Shown here one piece after another: positions 32,705 to 42,037 of a DNA stretch of 60,000 nt. This stretch comes from Cryptomeria japonica (Eukaryota; Streptophyta; Pinopsida; Cupressales; Cupressaceae): NCBI RefSeq assembly GCF_030272615.1, contig NC_081406.1, positions 242,663,218 through 242,723,217 of the forward strand. Reading direction: 5' to 3'. Under the pieces are notes generated by a model. It was not told the origin of the DNA. It did not search any database and saw nothing but the letters and a program-made list of their open reading frames with translations. A program made the translations under genes and the position numbers. Each line of letters begins with the position of its first letter. The stretch's first letter is position 1.

Positions 32705-33838
32705 TTAAATCTTCAACTTCGACCCATTTACCATCTCCTTTATCGGTTGGTCGCCCAATGTTGACAACTTAATTGCTCCATTCGCAGCCACTTCGTGGAT
32801 TTTAAATGGCCCCAGCCATCGAACTTTAAATTTCCCAAGCTTAATCTCATTCTGCCCATTATACTTCAACACCCATTGCCTTGGACGAAATTCCATGTGT
32901 CAGATGTGCTTGTCATGCCAAAATCTTCGTCTTTGTTGGGCGGCTTCAGTGGCCCATTGAGCCATCATTCTGCATTCATCCAACTTGGCTAACGCGTACA
33001 GTCGCTCCCGCAGGCTTTCCATATTTCCTAGGCGATTCTTGATCGCGATCCTTAAACTCGGAACCATGAATTTTGCTGGAACAATGGGCTCCTGGCCGTA
33101 CATCAACTGAAAGGGTGTCTGGCCTGTGGTGACATTGTAGGTGGTCCTGTATGCCCATGGCAACTTCTCTTCCCAATCTTCCTGTTCAACTCCGCAGGAC
33201 TTATAGATCACCGACACCAGTATTTTGTTAGTAGCCTCCGCCTGCCCGTTGGCCCTTGGGTAGTACGGGCTTGACAAGGAATGAAAAATCTTGAATTCCG
33301 TCGTGAGCAACTTGACGATATGATTCACAAAGTGCCCACCGTGATCACTCGTCAGTTGGATTGGGATGTCGTACCTTGTAATAATCTATTCATAATTGAA
33401 CTTGGTTGTACTCAAAGCTGAGTTATCCAGCAGTGCTCGCGCCTCAGCCCACTTCGTAAGGTATTCTGTCGCCACCACAATGTAACGACATCTCCGTGTT
33501 CTGCTGACCTTCAAAGGTCCAATGAAATCCAGACCCCAACGTTCAAACAACTCTTGGGCATGGGATGGATTGAGGGGCATAAAGTCCCGCTTTAATGGTT
33601 TTCCTGCCCTCTGGCACGTATCACAACCCACCACCCATTCCCATGCATCATTATACAGGGTGGGCCACCATAGCCTGGCCGATAATACCTTGCGCGCGGT
33701 GGTGTCTGGACCCATGTGGCCTCTTGCGGGCCCTTCATGTGCTTCCTGGAGCACTCCCAGAATTTCTTCTTCCATCACACACCTTCTAAGGACTTGATCA
33801 GCTCCCATTTTATACAGCAACCCATAAATTAGCTGAAA
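32705..33838 (-). pseudogene. gypsy integrase
   Basis: Order on the minus strand: H2C2 zinc-binding region (EAHEGPARGHMGP, then GCDTCQRAGKPLKR), core domain with RWGLDFIGPLKVSR (first catalytic Asp), ATEYLTKWAEA, LTSDHGGHFVN (second Asp), SSPYYPRANGQAEATNK (catalytic Glu), WAYRTTYNVTTGQTPF, and a C-terminal LGKFKVRWLGPFKIHEV (GPF motif). No chromodomain follows. Stops interrupt the frame near 33390 (after KFNYE) and 32900 (after HDKHI). The enzyme would insert the cDNA into chromosomes. ATEYLTKWAEA places it with the plant Tat/Athila group. Confidence 0.85.
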
Positions 33839-34101
33839 TGTCTTGCTTCTCAAGACCAGCTTCCTTCTCTCACTCGGTAACATCCCGGCTGGAAACCGAG
33901 AGGTAGACAAGTATTCCCCAATGTTCGCATACCATGACGGTAGTGCCGCAATTTGGAACAGATGTGCGTTAGGAAAATCATCATTGACTCCCTCCGGTGG
34001 CTCTCCCGACCTAATTTGGGACAACTGATCGACGATCACATGGCTCTTGCCTGGCTGTACAATTATTGTGAAAGTGAACTCTTGAAGGAGCAGTAGCCAC
34101 C

Positions 34102-34465
34102 TCACCTTATCCTGCCTTGGATAATGGTTTTATTTACCAGGTACATCAACGCCTGGTGATCCACATAGAAAGTAAAAGGCATTGCCAACAAGTAGTGCCA
34201 AACTTTTTGTACAGCATAGACCATTCTGAGGGCTTCCCTCTCAGTGGTACTGTAATTCTTCTCGGCTTTCGACATCAATCGACTGGCAAAATAAATGGGA
34301 TGATCCAACCCGTCTCCCTTCCTGTGCTAGCGTAGCCCCAATGGCATAGTTCGAGGCATCCACGCGTACATGGAATTCTCGGTCCCAGTTTGGATAGGCC
34401 AAAATGGGGTGGCCACCAGTCTCCTCTTGAGTTCCTCGAATGCTTCCCCCTGTGCCAGTCCCCAT
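34102..34465 (-). pseudogene. gypsy RNase H domain
   Basis: HPILAYPNWDREFHVRVDAS, NYAIGATLAQEG, HLFCQSIDVES-type frame shift, then DHPIYFASRLMSKAEKNYST, TEREALRMVYAVQKVWHYLL, and FYVDHQALMYLVNK. The catalytic acidic residues are expected in RVDAS, TERE and YVDH. It lies between reverse transcriptase and integrase as in all gypsy elements. A frameshift separates the two halves. Confidence 0.8.
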
Positions 34466-35391
34466 ATGTACGGTTCGCCCTTTCTTGTCAGTTTGTCTAG
34501 TGCGAATGAAAGTTGGGCAAAGTTCTTGATGAACTTCCGGTAGTATCCTATATGTCCCAAGAAGGACTTGATTCCCGTCACATCAATAGGCGACTCCATC
34601 TCCACAATTACCCGTACCTTATACGAGTCAGTTTTCAATCCAACTTTACAAACAATATGGCCCAACAACTTTCCTTGCGGTACCATAAATCTGCATTTCT
34701 TCGGATTCAAGGCCAGCTTGGCCCTCCGACATCTCTCCATGCACTCTCTTAGCGCCAACAAGTGAGTGTCTTCGCTACTAAAAATCGACCAGTCATCCAA
34801 AAAGGCCTTAAAATTTCCCACATACATCTTATCGAAGATGTGAAGGACTATCTTCTGGAATGTTGCCGGAGCATTGCACAACCCGAACGGCATTCGGTTG
34901 TACACATAGACTCCGTCCTCCACCACAAAGGTGGTCTTCAACTTGTCCTCCTTAGCTATCGAAATCTGATTGTATCCGGAAAAGCCGTCCAGAAATGAGT
35001 ACATTTCATGGCCAGCCACCTCCTCCAGGATGCTGTCTGTGAAAGGTATAGGGAACGGATCCTTGATGGTGATTGCGTTGAGGCACCGAAAATCCACGTA
35101 GATGCGGATCTAGTTGGCCTCCTTCAGTGAGATCACAATCGGTGAGACCCACTCACTTGCCTCTACCTGAAATATGATGCTGGCCTCGAGCATCCGTTCA
35201 ATCTCTTCTTTCACCTTGGCCGCATAGTTCTTATTCATTCGATACAACCTCTTCAGTACCGGCTGGGCTCCCGGGACGAATGGTATCCGATGGACGCACA
35301 ATTCTGGTGGGACCCCTTTCAGATCCTTGTAGGACCAAGCGAACATGTCCTTGTATTCCATGAAGATTTTGAATGCTGCGGCCTTCAACAT
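34466..35391 (-). pseudogene. gypsy reverse transcriptase
   Basis: Starts with FMEYKDMFAWSYKDLKGVPP and the LYRMNKNYAAKVKEEIERML block. After a stop near 35110 it continues with VDFRCLNAITIKDPFPIPF, MYSFLDGFSGYNQI (first catalytic Asp), MPFGLCNAPATFQ and FLDDWSIFS, where the usual Y/F-x-D-D active-site pair reads L-D-D. Then GHIGYYRKFIKNFAQLSF marks the thumb/connection. All core motifs are present, in order. The polymerase would copy element RNA to DNA. One in-frame stop disables it. Confidence 0.85.
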
Positions 35392-35412
35392 TGGGCTCCA
35401 ATTGTCTCCTAT

Positions 35413-36421
35413 CTAGATATTTCGAGGGGTGGCAGTGTCTCCTAAGTTCGTCTCCTTCACAGTGGGGTCTTCGTACCTCATTGGTCTGTCCTTTGAAAAC
35501 TCGTACGCTGGAACATCATTTACTTTGGCGTCTCCCTCCTTATACTCCCTGTATTCTGGCGGGAACTCATCTTTCTTGCCGGGCTCTTCTTCAATTTGAA
35601 GCATGTGGCAGGCAGGATGGAATACTTCATAATCTTCCATTTGCCAGTGGAAGAGTCCAGTCAATGAGCAGATGTCATCTTCCGAGCCGCCATCGAGTTC
35701 AAGCACTCCTTCATTGTTTGGTTCCATCTCGTCTTTGCCTTCATAGGAATCCCACTCCCATTTGTTTGAGTCCTCTGAATCAAAGTTGGATGATGCAAGC
35801 TCCTCGTCGACAACCTGGGTCCCAAGTCAATGATGTACTTCCGCCCTCCTTTCTCCATGGAAAGGGTGTTCTTCCAATTGTGGTTCACTTTTGCTGTAAC
35901 CAATCACCCTCTCCCTAAGATGGCGTCATAGCCCTTCTTCTTAAGTGAGATTACCACAAAATCCAGTAGGAAGGGTTGTGTGCCAATGGTCACAGGCTGG
36001 GCCATTAGGGTGTCGAGTGGCCTGATGTCATGCTGTCTGTTCCCACCAAATTGAATGTGGGTGGCCATAGTGTTGGCTTCCCGAGCTTCTTCCATGTATC
36101 TTTCGGTAGCACATTCACCCTAGAACCTCCGTCCATGATGGTGTCCTTGAGGATAGCCTCGAGGATTCCCATTTCCACTACCGTAGGATGCTGACCACTA
36201 TTTAAGGCCAACAACATTGGATCAGCCGAGGGGCTGACTGAAACTTCCGTCTGGGTCACACCCGAAGGTGCGTGTGCGGTGCTTTGTACAGTACTGAAAA
36301 TGGCGGTCCTTAGCTGTGGCATTGTGTCTAGAAGGTCCTTCACCCTTATCGACACCTCCATCTGCAAGACTTGCCCAATTATGTTCTTTTTGTCTTCAAT
36401 ACGGGATGATGTACTCACCAC
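35413..36421 (-). pseudogene. gypsy protease and linker
   Basis: Frame 36421 to about 36005 has NIIGQVLQMEVSIRVKDLLD, SADPMLLALNSGQHPTVVEM, then MDGGSRVNVLPKDTWKKLG, where D-G-G-S is the aspartic protease signature (D-S/T-G in general; D-G-G-S in many plant gypsies). After frame changes, MAQPVTIGTQPFLLDFVVIS, GYDAILGRG (the usual I-LGR-WL motif) and an acidic linker ending YEDPTVKETNLGDTATPR lead into the reverse transcriptase. The protease would process the polyprotein. Several frameshifts. Confidence 0.8.
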
Positions 36422-36436
36422 CTTTGCTTTTTTTCG

Positions 36437-37890
36437 TCATTCTGTCGTCATCTCCCGCTCAATGTCGGCCTTTGCCTCTCGTAATCTCTCCTTCTCCGTA
36501 CGGGGGTCGGGATAAGTGGCCTTCTTGGTCTGAGCATGGGTGATTGCCAGTACTTCTTTATCACCCGTTTTCTCAATATTGAGAAGATTAACCCTTGGCT
36601 TGGGGCAATTTGTGTCGTCGTGGTCTCGAGGACCACACCATCTGCACAAGTTTTGCGGTGTTTCCTCTTTCTGGCAATCCTGTGCAAAGTGTCCCCACTG
36701 GTTGTAGACCCGACACTGAATTGGCATCGTACTGCATTCGACTCCGATTATTGTTACTATTATTGTTGCCTCTTCCTCTCCTTCGGTTACCTCTGTAACC
36801 GCCAGATGATGCTGTGGTGTTAGCTTGAGGCTGGGATGTGCCTGCAGTAGCGGAGGGTGACGACTGCTCTTGGGTGAAGAGCACCTGATTCCCCCGTGTC
36901 TTCATGTTGTAGGGACATTCTTTGGTGGAGTGTCCCAACACTTGGCAAATGTCGCTGAAGGCCTTTTTAGGACAGGAGCCTTTTGTATGACCTTCCTCCT
37001 TACATTCCATGCACCACACTTCCTCTTTTTTGTTGGTGCTTCCTTTCATACTTTTGAATTCCTTCATCATGCAATGCATATCCTTCTGAAGGGCTTGCAC
37101 CTTCTTGCTCGACCCCTCGTCCCTGCTACTTCCGTCTGAGGAGTCCTCCTCCCCAGAGGATTTGTCTTTCTTTTTCTGGATGTCTTTCCTTCACTTTCCA
37201 GGTCCATTGCCCGGTTATAGGCATCTTCGTAGGAGGGTGGTGGTACAATTTTCATTTTCCTTCTGAGTGACGACCTCAAACCCTCCACAAACCACCTTTT
37301 GTTCAATCCATCACCGGGCTGGTTGTCCATTTTTCCCAGCAATTCCTTCAGGCATCGACTATATGCTCGTATGGTCTCACTTTTCCCTTGCTTGGTACTC
37401 AGGATTTCTACCACGATTTCATTGTCGTCTCTGAGAAGCCGAAACTCCGTTTCGAAGGCTTTGTGTAATTCATCCCAAGTTGTCAGCTTAGTTTTATCAG
37501 CATCCGAGTACCAATTGATGGCTACTCCTCGTAGGGTGGCAGGGAATTGCACCACCCGTTTCGCCCTGTCGGTCATGCCATTGGCCGACCAGATTGTTTC
37601 ACACGTACGACAATGTCGTACCGGGTCTTCTTTCCCGTCTCCGTTGAACTTAGGCAATTTTTGCTGATTCGCCATCACGTTCCTTGGCGGCGGCCCAGTC
37701 TACCTTCCAGAACTCGAACTCGACCCTCCAGGAACTCCTCCTCCAGACATTGGTCCTCCAGAAGGTACTCCACCGAGATTTGGTCCGTTGGGTCCCACCA
37801 AGTTGCTCTAACTACTAGGGTGTGATGAGCCTGAACCAAACAGATTGCTTCTACTACCGTGACCTTGTGTCCTCCCGAAACCTTCGATCG
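36437..37890 (-). pseudogene. gypsy gag with several CCHC knuckles
   Basis: A proline/glycine-rich leader (GGPMSGGGVPGGSSSSSG) precedes MANQQKLPKFNGDGKEDPVR (ATG at about 37675). The capsid region has RHCRTCETIW, AINWYSD and LKELLGKMDNQPGDGLNKRW. A frameshift near 37195 is followed by knuckles CMECKEEGHTKGSC, a half-knuckle around CQVLGHSTKEC, CRVYNQWGHFAQDC (first pair damaged) and CRWCGPRDHDDTNC. An arginine/asparagine-rich spacer lies between them. The C-terminal part has LLNIEKTGDKEVLAITHAQT and connects to protease. Three or four knuckles is more than the usual one or two. Frameshifts near 36730 and a stop near 36437 disable it. Confidence 0.85.
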
Positions 37891-38482
37891 CAATCCTGAA
37901 GTGTGGGACCTTGCGCAAAGGGGGTTGAATCTCCGAAGAAGGCCCGCTTCCTTCTCAATCCAGGTGCAGGTGTTGAACCAACTCAATACTTTAAAACTAA
38001 TTCCTAAGCCTATCCCAACAACTTGTAGAGGTAAAGGGAAGAGAGAATGCTTGAAATAGAAGGAGGTGATGCACCAAGAAGAGATTGTTCCTCTCCCCAC
38101 CGAGATGACACAAATAATTAACTGAAACACCCAGGAGATGCACAAACTTCAGTTGCATGAGTGACTCCAATGCATGTATGGAGGTTAGAATTTGCGTAGT
38201 CTCAAGAGGGGAGAAGGATTCCCACAAGTCTCAGTCAGAAAACAAGTTAGCACAACATATATGGAGAGAAAACCCACAAGTCATACACTTATGATGAAGG
38301 TAAGAAAACATACACAGCATGCATAGGTTGAAAGAAGGCAAGAATGGTGATTTTCAATTAATTATAAGGCCAATGGCCAAACTTACAGTTGCATAAATGC
38401 AAGATAAATACAAGAGAAGTGGGAGAGCATGGGATAGCTCAAGCTAGCAGGGAGAGAACCCTTTACAATGAGGCTTAACAGC

Positions 38483-38493
38483 CTTTATATAGA
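38483..38493 (-). promoter_or_regulatory. TATA box of the inserted LTR
   Basis: TATATAAAGGC on the minus strand, the only good TATA-type site in the insert; it divides the U3-like minisatellite side from the R/U5-like side. Confidence 0.5.
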
Positions 38494-38879
38494 AAAATGG
38501 TTACAAGAGTGATTGTGACCCCTGTATGTCAGTTTGGGAGTGCAAGAAAGTGCATGCACTTGACTTGTACATGCAAGCAACCTAGCCATACCCACAAAAG
38601 GCAATTCTGAGAAGGGTGGATTGACTGACCTTCCAAAGTCAGAGTATGTAGTCATGACACAAGTCACCAAGCATGGCCCCGTACCTCCCTTGATGGAAAT
38701 TCTGCCAAAAACATTAAATGCACCATTGTGGCTCCACACAAGAAAGTGCACAAGTCACCAAAACTGTCAGAGCATTTAAAGCCTTGAGTGTCGATCACGC
38801 CATCCGGAAGTGTCGCCAGTTGGAAGGAAGTCTGGAGACTTCGTAAGCTTGGACTCCCGAAGTGAGGAAGACAAGGGAA

Positions 38880-39610
38880 GGAGCAAGGAACTTTGGAACC
38901 TCGGGGCTCCGGAGTTCCTAAGAACTTCAAAAGGTTAAGGAAAGAACTTCGGAACCTCGGGGTTCTGGAGTTCCCGAATAGAGAGAGGAAGAGAAGAAAA
39001 GGAACTTCGGAACCTTGGAGTTTCGGAGTTCTAGAGGAAGAGAGAGAAGGCAAAGGGGGAAGGAGGGTTCCGAAGTTTCAGAGAGAAGGGGAAGCGAGGA
39101 AGAGAACTTCGGAACCTCGGGGTTGCGGAGTTCTGAAGAAAAGAAGGAAGAAGGGCTAGGAGGGAACTTCGGAACCTTGGGGTTCCGGAGTTCCAGAGAG
39201 AGGAAGGGGAGGGAACTTTGAGGTTCCGGAGTTCCGGGGAACTGCGCAAAGGAACTTCGGAACCTCGGGGTTCCGGAGTTTTGGGGAAGGGAAAAAGAAA
39301 GGAACTTCCGAACCTCGGGGTTTCAGAGTTCCGGGAGAGAAGAAAAGAAAGGGAGAGAAGGAGAGGAACTTCAGAACCTTGGGGTTGCGGAGTTCCGGAA
39401 AACGAAAGGAGAGGCAGAAAAGGGAAGGAACTTCGGAACTTAGGGGTTCTGAAGTTCCAGAGAAGGAAAAGCGAGAGAAGGGAAAGAGAAAGAACTTCAG
39501 AACCTCGGGGTTCCGGAGAAGGAGAACAGGAGAAGGCAAAAGGAAAAGAACTTCGGAAACTTGGGGTTTCGGAGTTCCGGAAAAAGAAAAGGCCAAGGGA
39601 GGAACCTCCT
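38880..39610 (+). repeat. Palindromic minisatellite with purine spacers
   Basis: About a dozen imperfect copies of a unit containing GAACTTCGGAACC, then TCGGGGTTCCGGAGTTCC. The unit is itself an inverted repeat (GGAACTTCGGAACC / GGTTCCGGAGTTCC). Units are spaced about 45-65 bases apart by strand-asymmetric purine tracts (GAGAGAAGGGGAAG type). Both strands are open for long stretches and yield repetitive peptides (NLGVPEFR / NSGTPRFRSS), which are by-products of the repeat and not supported genes. Confidence 0.9.
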
Positions 39611-39859
39611 CCGAACAAGGCGACACTTCACACTTCATGATTCTTCTCTCCTTGATCAACTGGGGCAGCGCCGGTCCATGGAACACATCTCTAATCGATT
39701 CTCACTTATGGACCAAGGGTGTCATAAAATGACAACAGTATCTTTCGTCTCTCTATTCTTGGTCTCTGTCTCCTCTTCCCTCTTGGTCTTGGCACCTCTG
39801 TATGGTGTGTATGGCTCTACCGTACTCCCTTCACCAATCTCTTCGTCACGTTCCTCCTC

Positions 39860-40192
39860 TCATCGACTCCTTTCTTCAAATTGATGCAAAATTTGTTGTC
39901 GACGGGTCTCGCGGTAGGTTTCTTCCCGGTGAGTTTGGAGAGAAAGGAACGCCTGTGCCAACAAGCTAGGCAAGTTGTTCATCAACCGATTTACGACTGG
40001 ACTTACGCCAAGGGCACTCCACACTGCGCTCTCAGGGACGTCCTCGGTCGTGGCCTCCCTCCATACGTAAGTTTCGATGGATGCCTGTAGGATGCAGGTG
40101 AAATCCCTTGTTAGTGCTTCCTCTCCTTCGAACAACTCCGTCGGTTCTTCCTCGGGATTGCTGCTCGTCCCCTCGCTCACTGGTTGCCCCAT
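39860..40192 (-). CDS. Small ORF before gag (gypsy lineage-specific)
   Basis: 110 residues from ATG 40192 (MGQPVSEGTSSNPEEEPTEL) to 39860, located about 45 bases after the primer site. It is homologous to the ORF at 55105-55473 of the second gypsy: shared F-C/SILLQ-(A/S)IE-YV-REAT, VVW-AL-VSP-VNRLMN-L, LLAQA and RRQQIL-Q-EE-SR. Length and position are conserved while the sequence has diverged, which argues that it is a real protein of the lineage. It is helical and charged, with no zinc knuckle, protease or membrane segment. It could be the N-terminal part of an ancestral gag or a separate ORF. Function unknown. The frame here is uninterrupted. Confidence 0.6.
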   Translation of the reverse strand: MGQPVSEGTSSNPEEEPTELFEGEEALTRDFTCILQASIETYVWREATTEDVPESAVWSALGVSPVVNRLMNNLPSLLAQAFLSLQTHREETYRETRRQQILHQFEERSR

Positions 40193-40238
40193 TATTGTCG
40201 TGCCATGTAGTATATTCCCGTCATTCCAAGTTTAATTT

Positions 40239-40251
40239 GGCAACAACGCGA
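40239..40251 (-). other. gypsy primer binding site (decayed)
   Basis: Minus strand TCGCGTTGTTGCC, two bases after the LTR end; three mismatches from TGGCGCCGTTGCC. Position and partner elements support the call. Confidence 0.65.
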
Positions 40252-40253
40252 GA

Positions 40254-40562
40254 TGTTTTCCCCCAAGGGGTGTGTGTTCAACAGTGCATAACAGTACAAA
40301 AATGTAGGAAATATGACAGTATACAACAATGCAAGTAAATAGAAGAACTCAGATGTATGTATTCATTAATGCCAAATGCTAGTACATTCAAAACATAACT
40401 TTCTTTGACAATATCTACACACTGAAATAGGAAACCAAGTACATATATATAGGTGTGTTGGTGTAGGTTGTCCGGTGCCAACTGCCGACAACCGTCACGT
40501 AACCACCGACCCTTAACACACGTAACGTTCTAATTACAATATGACATAATTACCCGACAACA
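40254..40562 (-). repeat. 5' LTR of the gypsy element
   Basis: Minus-strand start TGTTGTCGGGTAATTATG at 40562, end GGGGAAAACA at 40254. The flanking ACTCT (40563-40567) matches 28796-28800. It has TGTTGGTGTAGG-type and CCTATATATATGTAC promoter sequence in common with the 3' LTR. Confidence 0.9.
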
Positions 40563-40623
40563 ACTCTGAGGGCAACTTTTTTGAGATGTGGGGTGTTTCC
40601 ACCCCAATTTTATCAAAAAGCAT
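40563..40623 (-). pseudogene. hAT transposase exon 5, first part
   Basis: Starts after TTATTTTGCAG (intron 40624-40726, 103 bp). The frame gives IGVETPHLKKVALRV and is cut at 40563 by the gypsy. With one ACTCT copy removed it runs straight into the dimerisation domain at 28800. Confidence 0.85.
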
Positions 40624-40726
40624 CTGCAAAATAAATAAAATGGAAAAGTTAGAAAGCAAAGAGAAAAGAGAAAACATAATTTATCAATCATTTTAGATCC
40701 CAAAATCCAAATGGCAAATGTTATAC

Positions 40727-41138
40727 CGGGGGTTTTAGTGGTTCTTCCTCTCCTAGCCATCTCTGAAGAGAATAGCTTATCCCTTACTCCCTCATAATTT
40801 TGAAGCTCACTCACAATGAGGTCTCTCTCCTCAACATCGACTACCATCATCTCAATGCATGTACTGAGGCCCTCCATGACCTCTCCATTCGGATCTGAGT
40901 AAGAACCCCCGAACCTAAAACGAGGGTTGAGGAAGTACCCTGCTGCATGAATGGGTTGGTGGAGCTGATTGTTCCACCTCCTATCAACAATTTCCCAAAT
41001 GGGATTAAATTTGAGTCTATCCCCGTTGTAGTAATTTTTGATAGACTCCTTGGCCTTATCCATGGCCTCATAAAGATATCCCATTGGGGTTTTATCCCCA
41101 TCCACCAAGCGGAGAACTCGAACCAAGGGCTCTGACAC
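40727..41138 (-). pseudogene. hAT transposase exon 4
   Basis: Begins after TTCAATTGTAG (intron 41139-41249, 111 bp). Reads VSEPLVRVLRLVDGDKTPMG, YLYEAMDKAKE, then WEIVDRRWNNQLHQPIHAA and GYFLNPRF. VLRLVDGD, YEAMD, RW-NQLH-P-HAAGYFLNP are the classic motifs of the C-terminal half of plant hAT transposases. The frame is open for the whole exon. The donor G|GTATAA is at 40726. Confidence 0.9.
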
Positions 41139-41249
41139 CTACAATTGAAAAATACAAATTACAAAAAGATTAATTAATGAAGTTACAAATTAGTAATGAG
41201 AGACTTGAATCAAGAATAATTAAAAATTAAAGTTTTGAGTTATCTTCAC

Positions 41250-41309
41250 AATCTCTGCAGCCCTTTGTGCAAATTGGCTGTCGAAGACTATGCATGCGAC
41301 AACCTCTCC
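41250..41309 (-). pseudogene. hAT transposase exon 3, last part
   Basis: Continues exon 3 across the copia as GEVVACIVFDSQFAQRAAEI, ending at donor ATT|GTGAAG (41249). The frame matches the upstream part if one TCTCC is removed, which supports both the exon model and the copia insertion. Confidence 0.75.
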
Positions 41310-41953
41310 TGTTGTTTGTAACTAGGTAAATATGGGTTCGGATTGCCTTAAGGCAACATCCGAACCCATTTAGGACTGAGTCCTATCCTAAAGGGGTAAT
41401 GTGCCCCCAAGATTGAGCCTAGCCCTATACTTCCACACCACCCTAAATAATCCATGCCACAATAAATAAATTGGCCCCAAAAGAAGGAGGCCGACTTGGA
41501 TATTAATAAAGGCTAAGGACTCATAAATAAAGTCATCTTGCAAATACAATTCAATCATTCATGCATTTAGCGAATTAGCTTTGCAAGTAAAAGGTGCGAA
41601 TTTACACAAGGATTGTGCGAATTTGTCCAAGAGGACATAGGCCCTTTTTTGGTGTAGACTTGAAGAGCTTAGAAGTGCAGATCTGTCATACAAAAGGGAT
41701 CAGATTTGAAAAGGAAGCTAAGTATTGTATTTGTGATATTAAGAGAGAATATATAATTTGACCTGTGGGTCTTTAATGCTGGGTTTTTCCTCCTCGAAGG
41801 TTTTCCCAGGGTATTTGTGTTTGTCTCTTGTTTACTTCTTTCATTTATGAGTTTACTGAATTATGATTTACTAAAATGTTACAAATCTGATTAACAAACT
41901 AGGGCATAATTAAAGGACAAAATTTGATCACTGATCTAGGGCACAAAATTACA
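41310..41953 (+). repeat. 5' LTR of the copia
   Basis: TGTTGTTTGTAACTAGG to AAAATTACA. It contains a near-perfect inverted repeat (GGGTTCGGAT-GCCTT / AAGGC-ATCCGAACCC) at about 41334-41370 and paired GTGCGAATTTGTCCAA-like words near 41600. Confidence 0.95.
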
Positions 41954-41965
41954 TGGTATTAGAGC
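41954..41965 (+). other. Primer binding site of the copia
   Basis: TGGTATTAGAGC immediately after the LTR; one mismatch from the initiator-methionine-tRNA site TGGTATCAGAGC. Confidence 0.9.
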
Positions 41966-42037
41966 TAAGGTGTCACTAACTTCAGATTTTAGTAAATCTT
42001 TTGTTGCATATAGCTGCTGTTTGTTTTCAGATTAAAA

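Larger units (their letters stand above)
37897..39637 (-). repeat. LTR inserted in the gypsy leader
   Basis: The gypsy leader homology breaks near 37890 and 39640. The insert begins (minus) TGAAGTGTGAAGTGTCG and ends GGTCCCACACTTCA, i.e. inverted ends TGAAGTGT/ACACTTCA. A TATA-like CTATATAAAGGC lies at 38483-38493 on the minus strand. The 39.6-38.9 kb minisatellite is thus upstream of the promoter, in the U3 position. No internal genes are present, so probably a solo LTR. No clean target duplication is seen. Confidence 0.6.
28801..40562 (-). mobile_element. Complete-length gypsy (Tat/Athila-like) element in the hAT
   Basis: Related LTRs (28801-29097 and 40254-40562) are flanked by the 5-bp target duplication ACTCT (28796-28800 and 40563-40567). 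Minus-strand order: LTR, primer site, small ORF, gag with CCHC knuckles, protease, reverse transcriptase, RNase H, integrase, a 0.9-kb TACG-rich spacer, a long extra ORF, purine tract, LTR. The integrase sequence ATEYLTKWAEA is typical of the plant Tat/Athila group. A 1.74-kb LTR (37897-39637) is inserted in the gag leader. Frameshifts and stops make it non-autonomous. Confidence 0.9.

Noticed and set aside
38893-39732. Long open frames on both strands with repeated NLGVPEF / NSGTPRFRSS peptides
   Set aside because: They are translations of the palindromic minisatellite; unit length and purine spacers keep frames open by chance, and no start context or family match is seen.
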